A stretch of DNA of 16,038 nt from CAWELS01 sp964468205 (GCA_964468205.1 CAYXVG010000098.1:1-16038), one strand, 5' to 3'; positions 1 to 7,610 are shown, counted from the stretch's first letter. A program made the numbers and translations. Notes: generated by a model not told the origin, from the sequence alone.

Positions 1-2
1 TG

Positions 3-1010
3 TTCGAGATCAACTACACCGGCAGCAAGGGAACCCACCTGCTCTACAACGGCGACAACAGCCTGCGCCGCCTCGACCCGATCTACTGGGGCCTGGGCCG
101 GACGGAGCTGAACCGCAAGGTTCCGAATCCGTTCTTCGGCGTCATCACCGATCCGCAGTCTGCACTGAGCCAGGAGACCTTCCAGCTCAATCATTTCTTC
201 CGGGACTTCCCCCACTTCACCGGGGCAAGCCGCGGCGACGGTTCCGAACCGGGGCGCGCGAACTCCATCTACCATGCTGTGCAGATGAAGTACGAAAAGC
301 GCTTCTCCCAGGGCCTCGCCATGCTGGCTCATTACACCTTTGGCAAGATGATCGACGACATGAGCCACGGCGCCGGCAACCTGAACTGGCTCGGCGGCAA
401 CACCGTCGCCCAGGACTGGTCGAACCTCCGCAACGAGCGTTCACTCTCGGCGCATGACGTCCGGCATCGGTGGGTCATGACCGCGACCTACCAGCTCCCG
501 ATCGGCACTGGCCGCGCCCTTGGCACCGACTGGGGCGGGCTGGCCAACGCCCTGCTCGGCGGCTGGGAGATCAGCGGCGTCTGGACCTATCAGACCGGCG
601 TTCCGATGCAGGTGGTTCAGAACGCGGGCACCCTCTGGGATGCCACCCAGCGTCCGCACCTGATCGGCGATCCCGATCCAGGCGGCGACCTGAAGCAAAA
701 GGTCGAGACCGGCTGGTTCAATGAAGCCGCATTCGAGCGGCCGGCTGCCGACACCATCGGCTCCGCTCCCCGCACCATCAACTACCGCTCGCCGCACCTC
801 CACAACCTGGACGCGGCCATCTTCAAGAGCTTCGCCGTCAACGAATCGATGCGCGGCGAGTTCCGCGTCGAAATGGATAACGCCACTAACGTGGTCACCT
901 TCGGCCCCCCGAACCTTAGCTACGGCGGCAACTCGTTCGGCGACATCAACGGCTATGCCAGTGGCCGCGGCCCGAGGAACATCCAGATCGGCATCAAGTT
1001 CTACTTCTAG
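3..1010 (+). CDS. TonB-dependent receptor, Oar-like, C-terminal part (5' end outside window)
   Basis: The reading frame is open from the window's left edge to a TAG at 1008-1010 and gives about 335 residues with no start visible, so the gene begins upstream. The fragment has the aromatic-rich alternating strands of an outer-membrane beta-barrel (for example MKYEKRFSQGLAMLAHYTFGK and GGWEISGVWTYQTGVPMQV). It ends in IQIGIKFYF, a terminal-Phe signature used for outer-membrane assembly. Its final section, with a DAAIFKSF...FRVEMDNATN pattern, is what I expect in the large carboxypeptidase-regulatory/TonB receptors abundant in Acidobacteriota, which usually exceed 1000 residues. By family, such proteins import or bind large substrates such as oligosaccharides; the substrate here is unknown. 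An ATG at 279 is internal and not the true start. A strong terminator follows, so this gene ends its transcript. Confidence 0.85.
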   Translation, partial: FEINYTGSKGTHLLYNGDNSLRRLDPIYWGLGRTELNRKVPNPFFGVITDPQSALSQETFQLNHFFRDFPHFTGASRGDGSEPGRANSIYHAVQMKYEKRFSQGLAMLAHYTFGKMIDDMSHGAGNLNWLGGNTVAQDWSNLRNERSLSAHDVRHRWVMTATYQLPIGTGRALGTDWGGLANALLGGWEISGVWTYQTGVPMQVVQNAGTLWDATQRPHLIGDPDPGGDLKQKVETGWFNEAAFERPAADTIGSAPRTINYRSPHLHNLDAAIFKSFAVNESMRGEFRVEMDNATNVVTFGPPNLSYGGNSFGDINGYASGRGPRNIQIGIKFYF

Positions 1011-1044
1011 TTGCGTTACCTAAACATATCCCTGTAGCAACTAG

Positions 1045-1076
1045 CCCGGTCCGGCAACCCCGGACCGGGTTTTTTT
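1045..1076 (+). terminator. Rho-independent terminator after the TonB receptor
   Basis: A perfect 10-bp GC-rich stem (CCCGGTCCGG at 1045-1054 with CCGGACCGGG at 1060-1069) encloses a 5-base loop and runs straight into seven T's (1070-1076). It lies 35 bases after the receptor stop codon and ahead of the promoter-like hexamer of the next gene. Confidence 0.93.
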
Positions 1077-1111
1077 CACCGTCCCCGTACCCCAGCCCCG
1101 CCGCGGTTCCC

Positions 1112-1117
1112 TAGAAT
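1112..1117 (+). promoter_or_regulatory. Putative -10 element (TAGAAT) for a leaderless TPR transcript
   Basis: TAGAAT sits exactly six bases before the GTG start at 1124. Transcription normally begins about 6-8 bases after a -10 hexamer, so the mRNA would start at or next to the GTG. There is no Shine-Dalgarno between them and no clear -35. The same spacing recurs at 4989-4994 and 8867-8872. The call rests on pattern only. Confidence 0.45.
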
Positions 1118-1123
1118 GAAGTT

Positions 1124-2269
1124 GTGGCCTGGCCAGTTCGCCTTCTGACGCTCCTGCTCGCGCTCGCCGCCGCCTCCGGCCAGGAGCCTAGCTTTCGCCT
1201 GCCCGACTTCTCGGGCAAGCTGAAGCCCCGCTTCCAAGGGGTGGAGGCGCCGCTCGACCTGATCTCCCGGCTGGAGGAGTTATCCCGAAAGGAGCCGGAA
1301 AACCCCGCCGTCTGGTACGCCCTGAGCAAGGCGTACGAAGCGCTCGGCGTCACGGCGCTCGACTACCTCGGCCGCTCCACGCCGGGCTCGGAATACTGGC
1401 TCAGCGTGCTCGCCTACGCCCAGCTCCGGCAAGGGAAGCAAGCCGAAGCCGAGAAGCTGTACATAGACGCCATCGCGAAGGCGCCACGGATGCGGGGCCT
1501 GCACGTGGGCCTCGCCGAGGTCTACAAAGAGACGGGCAAGGCCGATCTCGCGGCCAAGGAGATCGAGGCCGAACAGGCGCTCGGCAAGCCGGACTGCGCC
1601 GTCGAAAAACTGGCCTGCGCGCTCGAGGCCGGCGAGTACCGCAAGATTCTGGAAATCGGCTTGGGCCGGCGCGACGCCGAGTCCGCCTACTACATGAGTC
1701 AGGCCGCCACGCGGCTGATGCACGAGGCCGCCCAAAAACTGGACAAGCTTCCGGTCTCCATCGAACGCCATGCCCGCGACGCGGACGCCGCGATGCGCGC
1801 GGGCGACCGCCAGGGAGCGCTACGCTCCTGGGAAGCAGCCGTTGAGCTGGCGCCCGGGAATCAGATCGTCCGCCGCGAACTCGCCGTCGCCCACCTGCTC
1901 GCCGGCGACGGCGGCGGCGCCCTCGAATTGGCCGGCAAGCTGGTTTCGGAATTCCCCGGCGAGCCCGAAAACCAGCAACTTTACGGAGAGCTGCTCGCCT
2001 CCGCGGGGCGCCCGGCCGAGGCGATTCCGCACCTCGAAAAAGCCGTGGCCGCCCGCCCGAGGGAGCTCGATCTCCGCGCCACCCTGGGCCGCTGCTATGT
2101 CCTCACAGGCGCCACGGAGAAAGCGATCCCGCACCTCGAAGCCGCACTTCCCTCGGACACCGACGGCTCGCTCCACCTGGAGCTTTCGAGCGCCTACCGG
2201 CGCACGGGCGACACGGAGAAAGCCGACGAAGTCTTCGGGTGGTACCTCCAGCGGGCTAACCCGAAATAG
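1124..2269 (+). CDS. Exported tetratricopeptide repeat protein
   Basis: A 381-residue protein with a hydrophobic N-terminus (residues 3-18, likely cleavage near ASG-QE), so it is predicted to be exported. The rest is alpha-helical and made of about seven TPR-like 34-residue units, around residues 90-121, 124-153, 215-246, 249-282, 284-315, 317-345 and 350-380. The last units are the most canonical (for example AEAIPHLEKAVAARP). A less regular stretch at 155-210 includes a Cys pair (C158, C165). TPR arrays mediate protein-protein contacts; no catalytic motif is visible. GTG at 1124 is the only start codon after the in-frame TAG at 1112, and it has no Shine-Dalgarno. The gene converges on the CRTAC1-type gene, with 12 bases between the two stop codons. 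The partner and exact role are unknown. Confidence 0.85.
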   Translation: MAWPVRLLTLLLALAAASGQEPSFRLPDFSGKLKPRFQGVEAPLDLISRLEELSRKEPENPAVWYALSKAYEALGVTALDYLGRSTPGSEYWLSVLAYAQLRQGKQAEAEKLYIDAIAKAPRMRGLHVGLAEVYKETGKADLAAKEIEAEQALGKPDCAVEKLACALEAGEYRKILEIGLGRRDAESAYYMSQAATRLMHEAAQKLDKLPVSIERHARDADAAMRAGDRQGALRSWEAAVELAPGNQIVRRELAVAHLLAGDGGGALELAGKLVSEFPGEPENQQLYGELLASAGRPAEAIPHLEKAVAARPRELDLRATLGRCYVLTGATEKAIPHLEAALPSDTDGSLHLELSSAYRRTGDTEKADEVFGWYLQRANPK

Positions 2270-2281
2270 AGCGGACCGCCG

Positions 2282-3925
2282 CTACTCCTCTTGTTCCACC
2301 TCGATCAGTTGATCGGCCTTGACGCTGGTGAGGGTCTGGGTCTGGCCGCCGGGCCAGCGAATTTCCAGGGTCTCCACGGTATCGTGGGGACCGAGGCCGA
2401 ATCGAACCGCGGCTTCGCTCGAGGAGGCGTAGCCGATGCTGGTTTGGGCGTGGTTGTGCAGCTTCGTGCCGTCCGGCAGCGTCGCCGTGACCTCGGCGCC
2501 GATGCCTTGCCGGTTGGCGCTGGTTCCGCGGAGCTTGACGGCGAGCCAATGGTTGGCGGTTTCGGTCACGTTGTGGAAGATTCTGGCCGGGCCGTTCAGG
2601 ACGGAGACGGCCACATCCACCTGGCCGTCATTATCGAGGTCGCCGAAGGCGGCGCCGTGGTGGAAATCGATCTTCCCCATATCCTCGCCGGCGGCCTTGG
2701 AGACGTCGGTGAAGCGCTTGCCGTCGTTCCGCAGCACGAGGTTCGCCAGGCGCGAGTCGGTGCGAAGGTAGCGCCCAAGGTTTGGGAAGTGGGAGGTGGC
2801 GCAGAAGATGTCCTTCCAACCGTCGTTGTCGAAGTCGTAGACTCCGGTGCTCCAGGCGGTGTATTGGCGGGTGGCGACGGCGACTCCGGAGGGGATGGAA
2901 TCGTCGGCGAAGGGCAGCCCATCGCCCAGATTCCGGAAGAGGAGAAAGGTGTCGTTGATCATGCCGGTGAGGAAGATGTCCGGCAAACCGTCGTTGTTGT
3001 AGTCGCGGGTATCGGCGCCCATGCCGGCGATGGCCGCGCCGTCCTCGCGGAGGGCGACGCCGTACTCGAGACCGACCTCGCGAAACTTGCCGTCGCCCGT
3101 GTTTTCGAACAGGAAACAGCGGACCGAATCGTTGGCCACGAAGATGTCGCTGAAGCCGTCGCGGTTGAAGTCGGCAAAGGCGACGCCCATTCCCTTCCCG
3201 ATGTGGTCACCGATGCCGCTCGAGTAGGTGACATCCTCGAAAGTCCCGTCGCCGTTGTTGCGGAATAGCTGGTTGGGCAGGCCGCGGTAGTTGTCGGGAT
3301 GGCAGTGGAGCGGCAGTTCATCGGTGCCGCAACGGGGTTCGGTGCGCGGGTCCCAGAGCACGTAGTTGGAGATGAAGAGATCCAGCCAGCCGTCGTTGTC
3401 GTAGTCGAGCCAGCCGGCCGAGATGCCCCAGATCTTGCCGAGCTTCGGGTCGACCGCGGTTACGCCGGCGGCTTCGGTGACGTTCTCGAAGGTCCCGTCG
3501 CCGTTGTTGCGGTAGAGGATGTTTTGGTTAACCCCGGCGATGTAGATGTCCTGGTAGCCGTCGTTATCGTAGTCAGCGGTGGCGACGGCCATGGCATAAC
3601 CTTCTCCCGCGACGCCAGCCTTGGCGGTGACCTCGGTGAAGCCGAGCTTGCAGTCGCCCTGGTAGAGCCGGTTGTGAAACTCCGCGGAGGTCTTCTTGAG
3701 CGACGGGAGGGCAGCGCCGTTGGTGAAGTAGATGTCCAGGCAGCCGTCGTTGTTGAAGTCGAACACGGCAACGCCGGCAACCATGAGCTCCACCTGACGG
3801 AAGCGCCCGCTTTCGCCATTCCTCAGCACGAAGTCGACACCGGCCGCGGGGGCCACATCGTCAAATCGAATCTGCCCCGCGGCGAGCGCCGGCAGCAACG
3901 CCAGCAACCCGATGAGTATTCTCAA
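2282..3925 (-). CDS. CRTAC1-family protein: FG-GAP/VCBS calcium-loop repeats plus ASPIC/UnbV domain
   Basis: A 547-residue predicted exported protein (signal segment ILIGLLALLPALAAG, residues 3-17). Seven calcium-type loops of the form D-x-D/N-x-D-G-x-x-D lie near residues 56, 118, 174, 252, 308, 364 and 429 (for example DYDNDGWLD), most preceded by 'N-x-G-D-G-x-F' turns. This is the blade signature of FG-GAP/VCBS beta-propellers. Residues about 460-545 match the ASPIC/UnbV domain (RQGIGAEV...EIRWPGGQTQ). Family knowledge points to extracellular ligand or glycan binding; no enzymatic activity is established. The start is taken as TTG at 3925 because GGAGG lies five bases before it and the signal peptide begins there. 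The open frame extends further 5', but only as a shadow of the upstream TPR gene. The TTG overlaps that gene's TGA (TTGA), which implies translational coupling. Confidence 0.9.
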   Translation of the reverse strand: MRILIGLLALLPALAAGQIRFDDVAPAAGVDFVLRNGESGRFRQVELMVAGVAVFDFNNDGCLDIYFTNGAALPSLKKTSAEFHNRLYQGDCKLGFTEVTAKAGVAGEGYAMAVATADYDNDGYQDIYIAGVNQNILYRNNGDGTFENVTEAAGVTAVDPKLGKIWGISAGWLDYDNDGWLDLFISNYVLWDPRTEPRCGTDELPLHCHPDNYRGLPNQLFRNNGDGTFEDVTYSSGIGDHIGKGMGVAFADFNRDGFSDIFVANDSVRCFLFENTGDGKFREVGLEYGVALREDGAAIAGMGADTRDYNNDGLPDIFLTGMINDTFLLFRNLGDGLPFADDSIPSGVAVATRQYTAWSTGVYDFDNDGWKDIFCATSHFPNLGRYLRTDSRLANLVLRNDGKRFTDVSKAAGEDMGKIDFHHGAAFGDLDNDGQVDVAVSVLNGPARIFHNVTETANHWLAVKLRGTSANRQGIGAEVTATLPDGTKLHNHAQTSIGYASSSEAAVRFGLGPHDTVETLEIRWPGGQTQTLTSVKADQLIEVEQEE

Positions 3926-4899
3926 CGCCCCCTCCCCATCGCCACCCGGTGTTCGTTTTCGCGCAGCCACCGAGCCTGTTCGGCGGCCTTCTCCTTCATT
4001 CCTTTTCGCTGATAGAGGCGGAGCAGCAGATTGCGCCCGCCGGGCATATCCGGAGCAAGCGCGACACACTTTTCGGCCTCTTCGAGTGCTGCGTCCTCCT
4101 GGCCCAGATAGAACAGGGACCGCGCCCTCCAGTAGCGGATCTTGCCGGAATCGGGGTCCTTCTCGATAGCGGCATTGATCTTCTCGAGCGCGCCTTGATA
4201 GTCGCCCTTGGTGAAGAGCAGTTGGGCGTAGCCGAGGTAATATTCCTCGGACTCGTTCACCGCTTCGTGCCGGGAGAGCTTGGCGAACTCGGCTTCAGCT
4301 TCGTCGAGCCGGCCCAGTTGCGTGAGCGCCCCGGCGCGATAGATGAGCGCAATGGGGTTTCCCGGCCGGAGCGCCAGAGCCTTTTCCAGGGCTTCGAGCG
4401 CTGGGAGGCTGTAGTTCTGATTCACGAGCAGAATGCCGAGATAGAACCAGCTTTCGGCGTCGTCCGGATTCTCCTCCACGAGCGAGCGTAGGGTATCCTC
4501 GGCCTTGATGAAATCGTGCACTTCCAAGTAGGCGTGGCCCAATGCGCGGCCCGCCTGCGGGTCTCCGGGCAGTTTCCGAACCGCATCCTCGAGCAGCGGT
4601 ATTGACTCCTGGGAACGTCCAAGGAAGATGAGCGCGCTGCCGAGACCGACCTTCGCCTGAGGTAGTTCGGGCGCCAGTTTGAGGAGATTCCGGAACGTCT
4701 GCTCGGCCGCGGTGTAATTGTTCATGGAGTACTCGCAGAACCCCAACCGCAACAACAAGGCCGGCTCGTTGGGCATCTGGTCGAGAAACTGGCGGTACTG
4801 GGCCGCCGCTTCCTCGAAGCGGCCTTCATTGAACGCCTGGTCGGCCGATTGAATGTCTATGGTTTGCGCCCAGAAAAGCAGGGCTACGAGGGCCAGCAT
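3922..4899 (-). CDS. Exported tetratricopeptide repeat protein coupled to the CRTAC1-family gene
   Basis: A 325-residue protein with a short hydrophobic N-terminus (residues 1-11, MLALVALLFWA) and then about nine consecutive TPR units from residue 14 to 318. They show the usual A/G/Y/A spacing (for example NYSLPALEALEKALALRPG), and the array fills almost the whole protein. ATG at 4899 is preferred; GTG at 4902 directly before it is also possible. The upstream sequence AGGGGTAGGTG gives only a partial Shine-Dalgarno. The stop TGA (3924-3922) overlaps the TTG start of the CRTAC1-family gene, so the two are one operon. A scaffolding or assembly role for the downstream calcium-loop protein is inferred from this linkage alone. 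Confidence 0.88.
   Translation of the reverse strand: MLALVALLFWAQTIDIQSADQAFNEGRFEEAAAQYRQFLDQMPNEPALLLRLGFCEYSMNNYTAAEQTFRNLLKLAPELPQAKVGLGSALIFLGRSQESIPLLEDAVRKLPGDPQAGRALGHAYLEVHDFIKAEDTLRSLVEENPDDAESWFYLGILLVNQNYSLPALEALEKALALRPGNPIALIYRAGALTQLGRLDEAEAEFAKLSRHEAVNESEEYYLGYAQLLFTKGDYQGALEKINAAIEKDPDSGKIRYWRARSLFYLGQEDAALEEAEKCVALAPDMPGGRNLLLRLYQRKGMKEKAAEQARWLRENEHRVAMGRGR
3931..3935 (-). promoter_or_regulatory. Shine-Dalgarno GGAGG that decides the TTG start at 3925
   Basis: Read on the minus strand, GGGGAGGGGGCG precedes TTG with GGAGG five bases away. It lies inside the last codons of the upstream TPR gene. No ATG or GTG lies at the head of the hydrophobic signal segment, so TTG is the best start. 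Confidence 0.7.
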
Positions 4900-4911
4900 C
4901 ACCTACCCCTG

Positions 4912-4917
4912 AGTATA
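4912..4917 (-). promoter_or_regulatory. Putative extended -10 promoter (TGATATACT) for the TPR-CRTAC1 operon
   Basis: On the minus strand TGATATACT combines a TATACT hexamer with the extended -10 'TGn' dinucleotide. It ends 12 bases before the ATG at 4899, predicting a leader of only about five bases. No convincing -35 is seen. Confidence 0.45.
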
Positions 4918-4988
4918 TCAGCCGAAGCCAAGCCGCGCCCCTTGGTTGATCGTGACCGCGCGAGTGGATGAGGCGGTATCCGGCGATC

Positions 4989-4994
4989 TACATT
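4989..4994 (+). promoter_or_regulatory. Putative -10 element (TACATT) for a leaderless transcript
   Basis: TACATT is exactly six bases before ATG 5001, with no Shine-Dalgarno between. The spacing matches that at 1112-1117 and 8867-8872. If real, it rules out the in-frame ATG at 4968, which would lie upstream of the transcript start. Confidence 0.4.
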
Positions 4995-5000
4995 AGAGTT

Positions 5001-6389
5001 ATGCTTTTCGCACTTTTTCTGCTGAACGCTGTGATGGATTGGGCGCCGGCGCGCTGGCACGCGGCTGACGCCGAGGATTTCGCCTTGCTCAAGGGCACTC
5101 CTGTGAATTGCATATTGGTTGAGCGGGAACACTGGACGCCGGAGTTGGTCCGGGCCGCGACGGAGGCGGACATCGACACGCTGGGGGTTGTGCGTCCCGG
5201 GATGGGCGTGGCGGCGGTAAATGAGGCAGAAGCGGCGGGATTGACCGGTGTCGTCCTGGAAGGACGGTTCGAGGCGGCGGAGAGGGAGAGGTTGGTGGAG
5301 ATGGCGGAAAACGCCGCGCTGGCGACGGTGCCGCTACTCGAGCGTACGGCTCTGGCGATGAATCCGGACAGTCCGGTTTACGGCACCTATCAGGGGGTGT
5401 GGCCGGGCATCCGGGTGGGAGAAGACGGGGCAGCGAAGGCAGCGCCGACGGGGGCTCCGTGGATTGAGACGAACTCGGGATTCCTGCGATTCCTGCAGAG
5501 CCGGCCCGGCGGGCCGGTGTGGATTGGGGTGGATCCACCCGAGAACGAGGTGGTGAAGCTCGAACGTTATCTGCAGGCGGTGGGCGACGCGGCGATGGTG
5601 GGGGCGCGGTGGATTGTCTCGCTCGACCGCGACCGCATGCGGCGCTTGCTGGCAAGGGAGGCGGCGGCACTGGAGGATTGGAAGCGCATCATGGTCGAGG
5701 TAGCCTTCTGGGAGGAGCACCGCGAGCGGACGCTCTACGATCCGTGCGGGGAACTCGCCCTCATCCAGGATGTGAAGAGCGGCGGCTTGCTCTCAAACGG
5801 CATCATCGACATGCTCACGGCCCGCCACACGCCATTGCGCACCGTGCCTCCGGCGCAGTTGGAGGGATCCGCGCTCACCGGGGCGGGAGTGGCGCTGAAC
5901 ATCGATCCACCGGCCCTGTCGGAGGCGCAGAACGAACTCCTCCGCCAGTTCGCGCGATCGGGCGGCACGACCCTGACAGCGCCGCCGGGCTGGGACATTC
6001 ATCAGGAGCCCGGGCAGATGGCCGTGGCGGATAAGGACGTGGAGATTCTCGACGAGGTATGGCGCGGCGTGAACGGAGCGATTGGACGGAGAAACCTTGG
6101 CGTCCGCCTATTCAACGTGGCGGCGGCGCGCTCGGAACTGACAGCAGGTCCCGGCGGGGAGCCGGTCGTACTCAGCCTGGTAAACTTCGCCGATTACCCG
6201 GTAGAGAGCATTACGGTGAGGCCGAAGGTGAAATTCGAGAAAGCAATGCTATACCGGCCGGGCGTGGAAGCATCGCAATTGGAGATTTTCGAGAACGGCG
6301 AGATTGATATTGAAGAAATCGAATCGTCGGCGATTCTGGTGCTGACAGGGGCTTCAGGACCAGCTTCAGCGGAGAATGACCATCACTAA
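5001..6389 (+). CDS. Secreted protein of unknown function, possible degenerate GH42-like architecture
   Basis: I do not recognise this 462-residue protein with confidence. ATG 5001 begins directly at a hydrophobic segment (MLFALFLLNAVMDW), fitting a signal peptide; an in-frame ATG at 4968 would add 11 non-hydrophobic residues. Residues about 35-240 show alternating strand/helix sequence such as INCILVEREHW-like and GPVWIGVDPPENEVV segments, suggestive of a TIM-barrel. Residues about 270-340 (LLSNGIIDML..., VALNIDPPALSEAQNELLRQFARSGG) resemble the flavodoxin-like trimerisation module of GH42-type enzymes. The last 90 residues look like a small beta-sandwich (EPVVLSLVNFADYPVESITV). Together this recalls a glycosidase layout, but no catalytic Glu pair can be assigned. 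It stands alone, divergent from the TPR operon and convergent with the FecR gene. Confidence 0.7.
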   Translation: MLFALFLLNAVMDWAPARWHAADAEDFALLKGTPVNCILVEREHWTPELVRAATEADIDTLGVVRPGMGVAAVNEAEAAGLTGVVLEGRFEAAERERLVEMAENAALATVPLLERTALAMNPDSPVYGTYQGVWPGIRVGEDGAAKAAPTGAPWIETNSGFLRFLQSRPGGPVWIGVDPPENEVVKLERYLQAVGDAAMVGARWIVSLDRDRMRRLLAREAAALEDWKRIMVEVAFWEEHRERTLYDPCGELALIQDVKSGGLLSNGIIDMLTARHTPLRTVPPAQLEGSALTGAGVALNIDPPALSEAQNELLRQFARSGGTTLTAPPGWDIHQEPGQMAVADKDVEILDEVWRGVNGAIGRRNLGVRLFNVAAARSELTAGPGGEPVVLSLVNFADYPVESITVRPKVKFEKAMLYRPGVEASQLEIFENGEIDIEEIESSAILVLTGASGPASAENDHH

Positions 6390-6400
6390 TGGGGATTGTA

Positions 6401-6427
6401 CCCGGACCGGCACAAAACCGGCCCGGG
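6401..6427. terminator. Hairpin between convergent genes, possible bidirectional terminator
   Basis: CCCGGACCGG (6401-6410) and CCGGCCCGGG (6418-6427) pair over 10 positions with one mismatch around a CACAAAA loop. It lies between the stop codons of the unassigned plus-strand gene and the FecR gene. Neither strand has a proper T-tract after the stem, so termination is only suspected. Confidence 0.4.
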
Positions 6428-6444
6428 CGAATTGAAGATTCGGA

Positions 6445-7452
6445 TTAGCGGCCGCGTCCGCCGCCGGAACTGCCGCCGCGGCCCACCGAGGCGCCGCCGC
6501 CACGGCTCACGCCACCGGAGGAGGCTGCCGCACCGCCACCGCTAGAGGACGATGAAGCGCCGCTCGAGACTCCGCGGCTGCCGGTGACAACATATCCGTG
6601 GCGTGGGCTATAGACTCCACCGCCCGAGGACATTCCGCCGCCACCGCCACCGCCGGAGTATACGCGAGGCGGGTTGTAGACCATGTAGACTCGAGCCGGG
6701 CTCCAGAAAGAGTAGCCGAACGGGCTCGAGAAGGCGCCGTATCCCGGGACAAAAGTGAACATTCCGAAATAGGGGTTCCAGAGCCAACCGCTGCGGCTCC
6801 AGGACGTGCCCCAGCGGTCGAGCGAGCGGGCCGCCGAGAGGTTGGCCATGGCGAGATAGCCGGAACGGCGGGAACTCCAACGGTAGAGTTCATCATCCTG
6901 CTTCGCGTCGAACTTGGAGGCAGCGAGGAAGGTTCCCAACTCCACGACTCTGCCTTTTTTCGCCTTCAGCTTCTCGTCGTCCTTATAGACCCAAGCCTTG
7001 CCATCATAAACGCGGAGCTGGGGCGGGTCATCATCGATGCGGTAGAGGCCGGCTTTATCGAGATTGACAACGGCGTCGTTGACCCGAAACGCGATCTTAT
7101 TGCCGTCGAGCAGTTCCATTGCCTCGACGAGGGCGGAACCGGTGAGAAATTCGATCTGCGTGTCGTTGAGCTGGTTCGAGAGCATCTTGACCGAACTGTT
7201 CTCGGCCAAGCGCAAGATGACGCCGGGAGTGAGCAGGATTTCGGCCCGTCCACGGCCCGTCTCGAGCACGCTACCTTCCACCATGTTGGGGAACTTCGCG
7301 AACTCCATCTCAACCGCCTCGCCATCGAGGTACACGTCGCCTTGGATATGGTGAATGGCGCCGGAGCGGGCAGAGACGATCGACTGCGCAGCCGCGGTCG
7401 ACACCGCTAGCCCGGCAACGGCAAAAACGCGTAGTAGGATTGACAAGGTCAT
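6445..7452 (-). CDS. Exported FecR-domain protein with Gly/Ser-rich tail
   Basis: A 335-residue protein with a signal peptide (residues 1-22, cleavage near AAA-QS). Residues about 55-115 carry the FecR-type beta-rich core (VLETGRGRAEILLTPGVILRLAENS ... FLTGSALVE, given here in parts), followed by further beta strands to about 175. Unlike classical FecR, it has no anti-sigma N-terminus and no adjacent sigma factor, so this is an exported FecR-domain protein rather than an iron-signalling regulator. Residues 223-262 are aromatic (WNPYFGMFTFVPGYG, YSFWSP), and from 266 to the end the sequence is low-complexity Gly/Ser. ATG at 7452 has AGAAGGG eight bases upstream. The tail suggests a surface-exposed or flexible linker region. 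It is divergent from the KTKEG repeat gene across a 185-base spacer. Confidence 0.82.
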   Translation of the reverse strand: MTLSILLRVFAVAGLAVSTAAAQSIVSARSGAIHHIQGDVYLDGEAVEMEFAKFPNMVEGSVLETGRGRAEILLTPGVILRLAENSSVKMLSNQLNDTQIEFLTGSALVEAMELLDGNKIAFRVNDAVVNLDKAGLYRIDDDPPQLRVYDGKAWVYKDDEKLKAKKGRVVELGTFLAASKFDAKQDDELYRWSSRRSGYLAMANLSAARSLDRWGTSWSRSGWLWNPYFGMFTFVPGYGAFSSPFGYSFWSPARVYMVYNPPRVYSGGGGGGGMSSGGGVYSPRHGYVVTGSRGVSSGASSSSSGGGAAASSGGVSRGGGASVGRGGSSGGGRGR

Positions 7453-7544
7453 TCCAGTTTCCCTTCTGAGCCCATGGTGACCCGCTTATTGGACGCATGT
7501 CAAGACGAACCGGTTACGACAGGCCAGCTAAGGCCAAGAAAATC

Positions 7545-7560
7545 CGATGGTTTACCATTG
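7545..7560. promoter_or_regulatory. Short palindrome in the divergent spacer, possible operator
   Basis: ATGGT-TT-ACCAT (7547-7558) is a perfect 12-base palindrome in the spacer shared by the FecR gene and the KTKEG repeat gene. An outer C/G pair exists at 7545/7560. A second, looser inverted repeat, ATCCG (7573-7577) with CGGAT (7590-7594), overlaps the -35 region of the rightward promoter. Operator function is a guess. Confidence 0.25.
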
Positions 7561-7610
7561 TTTCGCATACGGATCCGGCAACCGGGCCTCGGATTGGTGC
7601 ATCGTATTGT

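Noticed and set aside
2291..4012. Long plus-strand open frames (2291-3268, 3299-4012) opposite the CRTAC1-type gene
   Set aside because: They are shadows of the DxDNDG repeats, rich in Val/Gly/Glu with no recognisable domain, while the minus strand carries a complete FG-GAP/ASPIC protein.
3926..4069. Extended N-terminus of the CRTAC1-family protein starting at 4069
   Set aside because: The 48 extra residues are charged, overlap the upstream TPR gene out of frame and precede the signal peptide; TTG 3925 with GGAGG fits better.
7498..7503. TTGACA (minus strand), a consensus -35, upstream of the FecR gene
   Set aside because: The hexamer 17 bases downstream is TCACCA, a poor -10, so I do not call a promoter.
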